Below, one piece after another: positions 1 to 7,958 of a stretch of 64,000 nucleotides of DNA. The DNA is taken from contig JAOSJX010000003.1 of NCBI GenBank assembly GCA_027493875.1, forward strand, positions 1 through 64,000, read 5' to 3'. The stretch's first letter is position 1. Every line of letters begins with the position of its first letter. The stretch comes from Deltaproteobacteria bacterium (GTDB taxonomy: Bacteria; Lernaellota; Lernaellaia; JACKCT01). Below the pieces are notes generated by a model. It had not been told where the DNA came from. It saw only the letters and a list, made by a program, of their open reading frames with translations, and made no database searches. The position numbers and the translations under genes were made by a program.

Positions 1-849
1 TCGTACCGCAATGCCCAGCGCGCCCGAATAAATTCCCGCGGGTGATCGTCCTTCGTGGCCCCGGCGAAAACCACTCACGCGGATACGGTGAGTGAAATCG
101 CCAATTCACGGGAACGGTCGAGACGAGAATCCGCGCACCGGAGGATTGCGCGAGGTAGATGATGCGTTCGAGGGATCGGCGCAAGCGGTCGGTGACGTAG
201 TCGACCGGTTTGGCGCGGTGCTCGTCGAACGGCGCGTCGGCGCGCTCGAGCGGAACGGCGATCTGCCGTGGGCGCAGCAAGCGGGCGAGCGCCGATCCGT
301 GCTCGAGGCGGCGGGCGACGGGCCGCATCCCGGGATCGGTTCCCACGGCCATATCGAGGAACTCGTTGTTTCCGAAGACGCACAACACGAGATCCGGTTG
401 CACGACGGGAAGCGCCTTTTCCAGCACGTAGGCGAGCTGCGCGCTGCCGTATCCGATCTGCGCGAAGTTGAAGACGCGGACGCGGCGGTCCGGCGCGGCG
501 TCGGCGAGAAGGCGCTGGAGGACGCTCGCGTACGCGGCGGGTTCGGCGACGCCGAGACCGACCGCCTGACTGCCGCCGAGCAGCGCGATGCGGTACTCGT
601 CCTCCTCCTTCGTCGCCGGAAAAAGGCGGCCGGGCACGACGCCCCAATTGAACCAGAGGCCGTCCGCGCCGCCACGGCGCTCGGCGACGGCGTTTTTCGG
701 CGGGGCTTGAAACTCCAGCGGGCTGCGCGCGTCCACCGGCTGCGGCGGGCGGACGCGTTCGACCAAACGCGCGCCGAGTTCCAGCGCTCCGAGGCCGAGG
801 ACCACGGCGACGATCGCGAAGAGGGGCGTCGTCGGGATTTATTGCTCAT
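1..849 (-). CDS. SGNH-hydrolase-like membrane-anchored protein, partial
   Basis: The protein runs off the left edge. After an N-terminal hydrophobic anchor (TPLFAIVAVVLGLGALEL) comes an SGNH/GDSL-type core: block I LLGGSQAVGLGV with the candidate nucleophile Ser, then block III FGNNEFLD. It is a paralogue of the protein at 3907-5763, sharing the phrases VDARSPL, GNNE and HPRxFxxARWALRY. Two one-base breaks need correction: one in the AAA run near 834, just after the ATG at 849, and one in the TTTT run near 75 (PREWF/FAG). The substrate is unknown; relatives act on acyl or acetyl esters of envelope glycans. The family call is sound and the role is inferred. Confidence 0.6.
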
Positions 850-952
850 GCCGCCCTGGAAATTCGGACTTTCTTGATGGAAACGTAACGGCGGCGTTAA
901 ACTACCACACGCTCCGTTCGCGGGTCATCCATTGATTATTCCGAGGGTCATC

Positions 953-2339
953 ATGCACGCCTTGCGCCGCTATTTTCACTTCGAGGAAAACGGAACGGAT
1001 CTCAAAACCGAAACGATCGCCGGGGTCACCACATTTTATGACGATGGCCTACATCATCGTCGTGAATCCCGCGATCCTCTCCTCGCCGGCGGGCGCCGCC
1101 ATGGATTTCGGCGCGGTGATGGTGGCGACGTGCGTCGCGTCCGCGTTTGCCACGCTGCTGATGGCCTTCCTGGCGCGTTACCCGATCGCGCTGGCGCCGG
1201 GGATGGGACTGAACGCTTTTTTCAGCTTCGAGATCTGCGGCATGATCGCGGCCCTGCAAGCGCGGCACGAAATCGCCGAGGGCGTCGCACCGTGGCAGAT
1301 CGCGCTGGGCATGGTGTTCATGTCGGGCCTTCTCTTTACGCTGCTCACCTTCCTCAAGATCCGCGAGATGGTCGTCAACGCGGTGCCGGCGTCGCTCAAG
1401 TACGGCATCGCCGGCGGCATCGGCCTGTTCATCGCGTTCATCGGACTGGAAGAAGCGGGCATCGTGGCCGGCCATCCGATCACCTACGTGCAGCTCGGCG
1501 ACGTCGCCGCGCGGCCGACGTTGCTCGCGCTCATCGGCCTTGTCGTCACGGTCGTGCTCATGGCGCGGCGCGTGAAGGGCGCGATCCTGATCGGTCTGGT
1601 CGCCACGGGGCTGCTCGGCATTCCCTTCGGCCTCGTCACGTTCGAGGGCGTCGTATCCGCGCCGCCGGCATGGAGCACGCTCGGCCGGCTGCGCGTGGGG
1701 GACGCGCTTTCCGTGCATTTCATCGCGCCGATCCTGATGCTCGTCTTCTTCGACATGTTTGACACGATCGGCACGCTCATCGGCGTCAGCCAGCAGGGCG
1801 GCCTCTTGGTCGACGGCAAGCTGCCACGCGCCACCTCGGCGCTGGCCGCGGATTCGATCGGCACCGTCGCGGGGGCGGTGGCGGGGACGAGCACCGTGAC
1901 AAGTTACATCGAAAGCGCGGCGGGCGTTTCCGAAGGCGGGCGGACGGGATTCGCGAGCGTGGTGACGGCGCTGCTGTTCATCGCCGCGCTGTTCTTCTCG
2001 CCGCTCGTCAAGATGTTCGGCGCGTCCGTTCCGTCGACCATCAGTCCGGACGTCTTCCTGCGTCCCGTGACGGCGCCGGCGCTGATCGTCGTCGGCTTTT
2101 TGATGATGAAAACGATGATGCGCGTGTCGTGGGACGATTTCACCGAGGGGCTCCCCGCGTTTCTCACCGTCATCATGATGCCGCTCACGTTCTCCATCAC
2201 GCACGGCTTCGCGATCGGATTCATCTCGTATCCGATCGTCAAGACGGCGGCGGGACGCGCCAAGGAAGTCCACCCGCTCGTGTGGGGGTTGTTCGCCCTC
2301 TTCGTTGCGCGTTACATTTTCCTCCCGCTTCGACTTTAA
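953..2339 (+). CDS. NCS2-family (AzgA-like) purine permease
   Basis: Hydrophobic transporter of about 460 residues with the AzgA/NCS2 signatures: ETIAGVTTFMTMAYIIVVNP in helix 1, LAPGMGLNAFFSF in helix 3, FFDMFDTIGTLIGV and TSTVTSYIESAAGVSEGGRTG. AzgA-type permeases import hypoxanthine, guanine or adenine with protons, and this one is expected in the inner membrane. The ATG at 953 has a GAGGG ribosome site 5 bases upstream. One extra T in the TTTT run at about 1034 breaks the frame; removing it gives TTFMTMAYI, the family motif. It is divergent from the SGNH gene to its left and directly followed by the lysin gene. Purine specificity comes from the family, not from residues checked individually. 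Confidence 0.85.
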
Positions 2340-2350
2340 TGAAGGTGCGT

Positions 2351-3900
2351 CATGCGTCTTGAAAAAGGCACCTCACGGGGCTCGGTGTCGGCGACGCCCT
2401 GGCAGGCAAGTATCTCGCCGACCTCAACGACGCACTTGCCCAGTACGGCCTGACGACGGCGCTGCGTGTCGCGCACTTTCTCGCGCAAGTGCTGCACGAG
2501 TCGACACGGTTTTCGCGGGTGGAAGAAAATCTCAATTATTCCGCGGAGCGGCTGCTTCAAATTTTCTCCAGTACTACACGCCCGCTTTGGCGCAAGCGCA
2601 CGCGCGCCAACCGGAACGCATCGCCAATCGCGTGTACGGCGGGCGGCTCGGTAACGGCGACGAGGCGAGCGGCGACGGCTTTCGTTATCGGGGACGCGGC
2701 CTCATTCAATTGACCGGGCGATCGAACTATCGCGCGTTTTCACGTTGGATCAACGACGACGTGATCGCGCAACCCGATCTCGTTGCGGACCGCTACGCGG
2801 TGTATTCCGCGGTCTACTACTGGGACGTCAATGCGTTGAACGAGCCGGCCGACCTCGACGACGTCAAAAAGGTCACAAAGAAAATCAACGGCGGGTACAA
2901 CGGTCTGGCGGACCGGATCGCGCTGCTCGATAAGGCGAAAGAGTTGCTCCAGGCCGAGGCGCCGCCGGCCGCGCTCGACACGATCACGCACACGGTCACG
3001 GCGACGCAACTCAATATGCGTTCCGCGCCGCGCGTTGCGGCCTCGACGTGGATCGGAACGCTGGCCCAGGGCGCCGGGGTGACGAAGATCGAAGACGCCT
3101 CCGTCGCCGGATGGTCTAAGGTCCGCGCGGTGCTTAGCGGACGCGTGTGCGAAGGTTTCGTGTCGAGCCAATATCTGCAACCGGCCGCGTCGGCGCCGGA
3201 AGCGCCGGCAATCGATTTTGCGATTCCGCCGGCTCATCTCAAGGACAACCGCCCCGACATCACCCGCGTCCGCGACGGCGGGCGCGCCTATCCATTGGGC
3301 GAAGCGAATCGGCCGTCGCGGCCCGGCCCCCATGCCGGCGATCGGGCGAACCAACTGCTCGCCATCGCGCGCTATCTGGACAGCGAAAATCCGGCGCATG
3401 AGCGCTACTGGCCGAAAGGCGGCACGACGTACTGCAACATCTACGCGTACGATTTCTGTTGTCTGGCCGGCGCGTATCTTCCGCGCGTCTGGTGGACGGC
3501 CTCCGCGCTGCTGGCGATCGGCCGTGGCGAGGCAGTGACACCGCGCTACGGCGAAACGGTGGGCGAACTCAACGCCAACGCGCTGCACGATTGGTTCATT
3601 GAGCACGGCGCGGCGTTCGGATGGCGCGCGGCGGAAAATCTCGACGTCCTGCAAGCGGCGGCGAATAGCGGCGAGGTGGGGATCATCGTCGCCAAACGCA
3701 AGGACGCGAACCGCTCCGGGCACATCACGGCCGTCGCACCGGAACATGACGCGTTTCACGCGGCGCGCAACGCCGCCGGCGAGGTGCTCCGTCCCGTCGA
3801 AACACAGGCCGGCTCCACCAATTACCGTTTCGTCGTGAAATCGTCCGCGTGGTGGCGCGGCTCTCAATACCAGTCTTTCGGCTTCTGGCGCCACGCGTAG
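2351..3900 (+). CDS. GH19 chitinase/lysozyme-like lysin with SH3 and C-terminal cysteine-rich domain
   Basis: Three-part cell-wall enzyme of about 516 residues. Residues 1-200 resemble GH19 endolysins: AHFLAQVLHEST with catalytic Glu, VEENLNYSAERLL, NRVYGGRLGNGDEASGD and YRGRGLIQLTGRSNY. A bacterial SH3 domain follows (TATQLNMRSAP to CEGFVSSQYLQ). The last 200 residues form a separate domain with TYCNIYAYDFCCLAGAYLPR and SGHITAVAPE, whose Cys and His resemble a papain-fold (CHAP/NlpC-like) amidase. No signal peptide is visible, so export would need lysis or another system. Two one-base deletions break it: the AAAAA run near 2362 and the TTTT run near 2564. A GAAGGTG site precedes the ATG. GH19 is clear; the last domain's activity is inferred. 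Confidence 0.8.
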
Positions 3901-3906
3901 CGCGCC

Positions 3907-5763
3907 CTAATTCCCCGTCAGCCAACCGTCCACCATCGACCGATTGCGCCGGGCGGCACCCATACCCGGATCGAGCGCGAGCGCCTGTTCGTAATGCGTC
4001 TGCGGTAGGCGATTGGTGAACTCGTCCGGCCCGACGGGCGACGCCGCGATTTGGTTGCCGAGAAAAACGTGAGCCGCCGCGGCGTCGTCTCCTCCGAGCG
4101 CGATGCGTTTTTCGAGTACCTGCCGGTAAACCTGATCCATGGGCCCGGGTTCGAATTCATCGACGAGTCGCGTCACGTCGAAATCCGCGCCGACCCACGC
4201 GTCGAGATCGAAAAGGTCCGTTCGTCGACCGCGCCGCCTCTCGTCGTCACGCCGGAGCGCGTCATGCGCGTTGGGGATGCTCGCCGCGATCTTAAGAGAT
4301 TCCGCGAAGCGTACGGCAAGCAAGTGGCCGACCAGAACATTTCCGCGCACATTGTAGTGACAGTAGTCGAGGAAGAAGTCGTATCCAGGGAGCGCGAGCG
4401 CCGAAGCCCGTACCACGTCGGCGCGCAAATCGTAAACGGTGGTTCCGGGCAACGCGGCCGCGCCCCGCAGCACGTCATTGATTTGCTCGTCGGCTTGAAT
4501 GGGGCGTGTCTCGGCCATGACGGCGCGCAATAATTCGTCGCGGGCGCGCTCATGGAGGCCCGCCGCCAGATCCCACTCGGCGGCGACCCGCCAATCGATC
4601 GGCGAGCCGGGCAAATCATTCAAGTTCAGCCTTTTCCGCCACCGATCCAGATACGGGCGCACGGCCTCCGTTCCTCCGACTCGGACAAGGCATGCGCCCG
4701 CACGGTGACGGCGTCGTCGTCTCGCTCAGTTTCCGGAAATGCATCCAGCCGACGAAGAAGTTCGGCGTACTCCGCCCTTGCCGCTTCCTTGCGGCCGACG
4801 GCCTTGAGGGCCCGTGCCAGAATCAGCCGCGCGGCCCGGTCGTTCTCGTCGTCGCCAAGGCGCGCGCGCATCCAGGACACGGCGTGCTCCGGCGCGCCGT
4901 AACGCAACGCCCACCGGGCTTCGACAAACGCCCGCGGGTGATTGTCTTGTCCGTCGCCCGCGAAAAACCATTCGCGTGTGTGGCCCGCGCGAAAGGCGTT
5001 CGACGCCACGGTGCACACGAGCAGCGGAACCCCATGCTCGGCGGCGATCTCGGACAACCGTGCGAGCGACCGCTTCCAGGCGCCGCAGGACAAAATCGGT
5101 GGAGGCGGGCGTCCGCGACGGCCCGATGGGCACCTGATCGGCAACCTCATGCGAAACGATTTCCTGCGCCGGCCGCAAAAGCCGCGCGACCGCCAAATGG
5201 CGTTCAAGACCGCGTGCAACGGCGACCGCCTGTTGGTCCATCGTCGTTTTTCCGAGGCCGAGATCCAAGTATTCGTTATTGCCCATCACGGTGACGACGA
5301 GATCCGGATCGAACAGATCGATCGTACGGCGCAAAAGTTCCACGTGCTGCGTGGACGCGTAGCCGATGCGCGCGAGATTGATGATGCGGACGCGCGCGCC
5401 CCCGGGGGCGTTGAGCAACCGTTCGGCCACCGCCGCAAAGCTTCCCGTGTACGCTACCCCGAATCCGGCCGCCTGACTTCCGCCCAGAAGGATCACGCGG
5501 CGCTCGCCCTCGGGTTTCGTCTTTTCCAGAAAGCGATTGGTACTTTGCCCCCAGATCAGCCATTCCCTCCACGCATCGCCGAACGGGTGCGGCGTTGTCG
5601 GGGTGCCGGCGGGAAGATTCTGAAACGACAAGGGGCTGCGGGCGTCCACGGGCGGCGGCGGTTTGGCGGTCTCGACGACCCGCGCGAGCGCCTCGATGAG
5701 GACCAGCGACAGCACCACCGCGATCCCGCCGAACAACGCCGTCTTCCCAAGGGAGCGTTTCAT
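3907..5763 (-). CDS. SGNH-hydrolase-like protein with C-terminal helical repeat region
   Basis: Reconstructed protein of about 618 residues, paralogous to the protein at the left edge. It has an N-terminal membrane anchor (residues 8-28), then SGNH blocks LLGGSQAAGFGV and MGNNEYLDLG, a linker VDARSPLSFQNLPAG, and a long alpha-helical, TPR-like C-terminal half that includes DYCHYNVRGN. In this family a DxxH near the end supplies the catalytic Asp/His, and DYCHYN is a candidate. Two frame breaks, near 5075 and near 4655, split it into three open stretches. It is convergent with the lysin gene, with only 6 bases between stops. The role is unknown; an envelope esterase or acetyltransferase-associated protein is a reasonable guess. 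Confidence 0.65.
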
Positions 5764-5825
5764 CGTCGCTCAGATTTGATCCAGGGCGGGGGCGATTTCA
5801 AGTCCGGCCTCGTCTAAAGGGCGTA

Positions 5826-5853
5826 TTGACATTGTCATCTTTTGTAGTACATT
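5826..5853 (+). promoter_or_regulatory. Promoter with embedded TGACA-T-TGTCA operator; leaderless start
   Basis: TTGACA (5826-5831), 16-base spacer, TACATT (5848-5853). The predicted first transcribed base is about 5860, the A of the regulator ATG, so the mRNA would be leaderless; no Shine-Dalgarno sequence precedes it. An 11-base perfect palindrome, TGACA T TGTCA (5827-5837), overlaps the -35 and is a candidate operator for autorepression by the RHH protein. Confidence 0.55.
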
Positions 5854-5859
5854 TTTCCG

Positions 5860-6288
5860 ATGCCGCGTAAGACCTCCCCGGCGCCGAAGAATGCCGGAAC
5901 ATCGCCCCGCGGGCGAGAGCGCAAGGACCGCGTGCTGCAAACGCGCGTGCCGAGCTCTCTTTACGAGGAGCTCGCGGAAAACGCGTCGCGGCTGCGGGTG
6001 CCGGTCTCCAATCTCGTGCGGAACATTCTCGAAGACTCGGTGCGGATGGTGGGCAATATCGTCGAGGGCGGATTCGGCATTGCCGAGGCGCTCGGCGGCC
6101 AGCCGGTTCGCGAACGCCGGCCGGAGATTATCGGGTGGCAATCGCTGACCGCCGCGAAGCGCCTGACATGTTCGCGGTGCGGTAAAAACATCGCCAAAGG
6201 GCGCCGCGCGTGGCTCGGGATCGCCGCGCAAGGCCGGGGGAGCGAGGTCATTTGTCCAACGTGTCGCAAATCGCTTTCGGGGTCGTAG
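5860..6288 (+). CDS. Ribbon-helix-helix regulator with C-terminal zinc ribbon
   Basis: A 142-residue protein. Residues 25-65 look like an RHH fold (VLQTRVPSSLYEELAENASR, then a second helix VSNLVRNILEDSVRMV). Residues 115-140 carry CSRCGKN and CPTCRKS, two CxxC knuckles expected to bind zinc. RHH proteins bind short palindromes as dimers of dimers; the palindrome over its own -35 fits autoregulation. The start is the ATG directly after a good promoter, with no ribosome site. It overlaps the start of the lipase gene, so the two are probably cotranscribed. The RHH-plus-zinc-ribbon pairing is uncommon but seen in deltaproteobacterial regulators. Confidence 0.7.
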   Translation: MPRKTSPAPKNAGTSPRGRERKDRVLQTRVPSSLYEELAENASRLRVPVSNLVRNILEDSVRMVGNIVEGGFGIAEALGGQPVRERRPEIIGWQSLTAAKRLTCSRCGKNIAKGRRAWLGIAAQGRGSEVICPTCRKSLSGS

Positions 6289-7037
6289 GAAGCGTCGCCG
6301 ACCTCGCCCGCCGGGGTTACCGCGCCGTGGATGCCGACGTCTGGCGCGAATTCGCGTTTGTGTCGGCCTCCGCTTACAGTCTGGCGCTTCCGCGCCGGGA
6401 GGCGGTCGTTGCGCGGCCCGACGACGGACACCTTCCCGTCGTGCTCGTCCACGGTCTCGGCGGGAATCGCGGGACGTTCTGGCCGCTACGTCTTTATCTG
6501 CGGGCGCACGGCCGGCGGCGAATTTATTCCTTTGGATTTCCGAAGGGCACCGTCGAAGAGATCGCGGCGGCGCTTGTCGATTTCGTGGACGATGTGCTGC
6601 GCGCGAACGGTGAGAAGCGCGTCGACATCGTCTGTCATTCGCTGGGCGGACTGGTGGCGCGCTACGCGCTGCAACGCCTCGGCCTGAAGCGCAAGGTCGG
6701 CACGCTCGTCACGCTGGCGACGCCGCATGGCGGCACCCACGCCGCGCGCTACGTGAATACGGTGCTTACGCGACCGCTGCGGCCCGACAGTAATCTTCTA
6801 AAGGGATTGAACGGAGAAAATTTATCACGCGCGCCGTGGCGTTTCTTCGCCGTCATGTCCGACCGGGATATCTACGTGGTGCCGAAAGAAGGAATGCGGC
6901 ACGAGGCGGCGGAAACGATTTTCCTGCCCGGCCTGTCGCACGCGGAGCACCTGGTTTCGCCCCGCGTTTTTCGGACGGTGCTGGAGTGTCTGGACGCCGA
7001 CGAATGCCGGCGCGGCGCTTTTACTGACTTACGATAA
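6252..7037 (+). CDS. Alpha/beta-hydrolase, lipase-like
   Basis: About 261 residues. It has an oxyanion-hole loop VVLVHGLGGNRGTFWPL, then the nucleophile elbow CHSLGG (catalytic Ser) followed by LVARYALQRLGL, and LATPHGGTHAA. LPGLSHAEHLVSP near the C-terminus supplies a candidate catalytic His. This is the layout of LipA/EstA-type triacylglycerol lipases and PGAP1-like esterases. No signal peptide or lipobox is visible, so a cytoplasmic site is likely. The TTG at 6252 is preferred because GGGGAG lies 9 bases upstream; GTG 6261 and an in-frame start at 6210 are alternatives. It overlaps the 3' end of the regulator gene. Confidence 0.75.
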   Translation: MSNVSQIAFGVVGSVADLARRGYRAVDADVWREFAFVSASAYSLALPRREAVVARPDDGHLPVVLVHGLGGNRGTFWPLRLYLRAHGRRRIYSFGFPKGTVEEIAAALVDFVDDVLRANGEKRVDIVCHSLGGLVARYALQRLGLKRKVGTLVTLATPHGGTHAARYVNTVLTRPLRPDSNLLKGLNGENLSRAPWRFFAVMSDRDIYVVPKEGMRHEAAETIFLPGLSHAEHLVSPRVFRTVLECLDADECRRGAFTDLR

Positions 7038-7383
7038 CGGCGTCGTCTCCCTCGTACCAATCGGGCCAGCAGTCCTCGTCGTCGCATTTCTCGCAACCGA
7101 GATCGGCGAAGAGGTGGAAGACCTTGCCGCCTTGAAGTTCCTCGCACTGTTCGATCGCGAAGTCGGAACAGTCGTCCTGCGTTTCGAAGGGTTGGCTGCA
7201 AGAGTAAACGGTCTCCGTCGTGCTCGTTTCGATGGTGCAGTCCCAGAAACAGGTCCCGGGTTCGGGTTCCGGCTCCTCGTCGTCGTCATCGTCGTCCCCG
7301 CCGCCGCCGCAGGCCAGGACCAAACCGAGCGAAGACACCGCCAATAACGCGCTCAACAGAGCGAAAATCCAGAGCTTTTTCAC
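7021..7383 (-). CDS. Small Cys-rich Asp/Glu-rich lipoprotein
   Basis: A 120-residue protein with a lipoprotein signal peptide (MKKLWIFALL, lipobox LVLAC) followed by GGGGDDDDDDEEPEPEPG, the acidic tether seen on several lipoproteins in this window. The mature part has about ten Cys residues in CxxC and CxxxC spacings (TCFWDC, CEKCDDEDC) and is probably disulphide-bonded or metal-binding in the periplasm. Its 3' end overlaps the lipase gene by 17 bases, convergently. The GGAGG-type site upstream of the ATG is clear in the minus-strand sequence (aaggagggacgc before ATG). No known family was recognised. Confidence 0.75.
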   Translation of the reverse strand: MKKLWIFALLSALLAVSSLGLVLACGGGGDDDDDDEEPEPEPGTCFWDCTIETSTTETVYSCSQPFETQDDCSDFAIEQCEELQGGKVFHLFADLGCEKCDDEDCWPDWYEGDDAVIVSQ

Positions 7384-7514
7384 TGCGTCCCTCCTTCGGC
7401 GAGCGGGCTTACCGTACGCGAACCGCCGAATGCTACCAGCTTTTCAAAAACGGGCTACTGCCTCAAAAATTCGATGGAATTCTGAGATTTGGCCAGAATA
7501 TGACGCGAATCACA

Positions 7515-7542
7515 ATTATAACCATTTGAATTTATAAGACAA
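7515..7542 (-). promoter_or_regulatory. Promoter for the small lipoprotein gene
   Basis: On the minus strand TTGTCT (7542-7537), 16-base spacer, perfect TATAAT (7520-7515). It sits in a conspicuously AT-rich island (7470-7570) and would give a leader of about 125 bases for the gene starting at 7383. Confidence 0.55.
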
Positions 7543-7594
7543 TTTATTAATTCGTAATTTGCGTCAATATTTTGCGCCTTCACTCAGAAAACTG

Positions 7595-7623
7595 TTGACT
7601 TCCGCCGCGAATTGCTCCAAGAT
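7595..7623 (+). promoter_or_regulatory. Promoter for candidate small RNA
   Basis: TTGACT (7595-7600), exactly 17 bases, CAAGAT (7618-7623). The -35 is good and the -10 is weak. The predicted start is near 7630. No reading frame of note follows before the terminator. Confidence 0.4.
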
Positions 7624-7629
7624 GGCCTT

Positions 7630-7719
7630 GGAGATTGGAGGGGTACCCTCCTTCCTCCTGGTTCAACTACCTGATTGCTACCCTCCCTCAGAGAAGCCGC
7701 AAAAGGCTTCTCTTTTTTT
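7630..7719 (+). ncRNA. Candidate C-rich small regulatory RNA
   Basis: A transcript of about 90 bases is bounded by a promoter and a strong intrinsic terminator. It begins with a hairpin GGAGGG-GTA-CCCTCC (7637-7651), then a single-stranded-looking stretch holding further CCTCC (7654-7658) and CCCTCCC (7681-7687) motifs, then the terminator. CCUCC in the accessible part is complementary to GGAGG Shine-Dalgarno sequences. C-rich small RNAs such as the RsaE type use this feature to block translation. It does not match 6S, SRP, tmRNA, RNase P or tRNA that I can recognise. The transcript is inferred from signals only. Confidence 0.4.
7691..7719 (+). terminator. Rho-independent terminator
   Basis: Perfect 8-bp stem GAGAAGCC / GGCTTCTC (7691-7698, 7705-7712) with loop GCAAAA, followed by TTTTTTT. 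Confidence 0.85.
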
Positions 7720-7844
7720 ATCTTTTTTTCTCCGCCTTGTTCGGCGCCGCACAGCGCCGCCGCGTTTGATCTGGCTCAATCGAGGCCGCCAATTCGCCGA
7801 TTTTTGTTGACAGCCAACGAGGGCCGTGAGAATGTTCCTTTTGT

Positions 7845-7867
7845 GAATGAGCCATCATTCATTTTTT
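7845..7867 (+). terminator. Possible attenuator hairpin in the acs leader
   Basis: GAATGA-GCCA-TCATTC (7845-7860) followed by ATTTTTT. The stem is short and AT-rich, so it may be only a weak or conditional terminator about 95 bases before the acs start. A TTGACA (7807-7812) upstream could be the acs -35, but no good -10 was found. Confidence 0.3.
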
Positions 7868-7958
7868 AAAAGAAGGGGCCCAGCCCGTCCGTGGCCAGCA
7901 AACGCCGATGTTTGTGGGAGGAATAAGATGGGGAGACAACGGTAAGACGATCACCTCG

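Noticed and set aside
2305..2350. Upstream start for the lysin gene overlapping the permease
   Set aside because: The frame there encodes no GH19 sequence until after a frameshift; ATG 2351 with GAAGGTG upstream restores the family N-terminus after adding one A.
7630..7719. SRP RNA, 6S RNA or a tRNA
   Set aside because: No SRP tetraloop region, no long 6S-type bulged stem, and no cloverleaf; it remains only an unnamed candidate small RNA.
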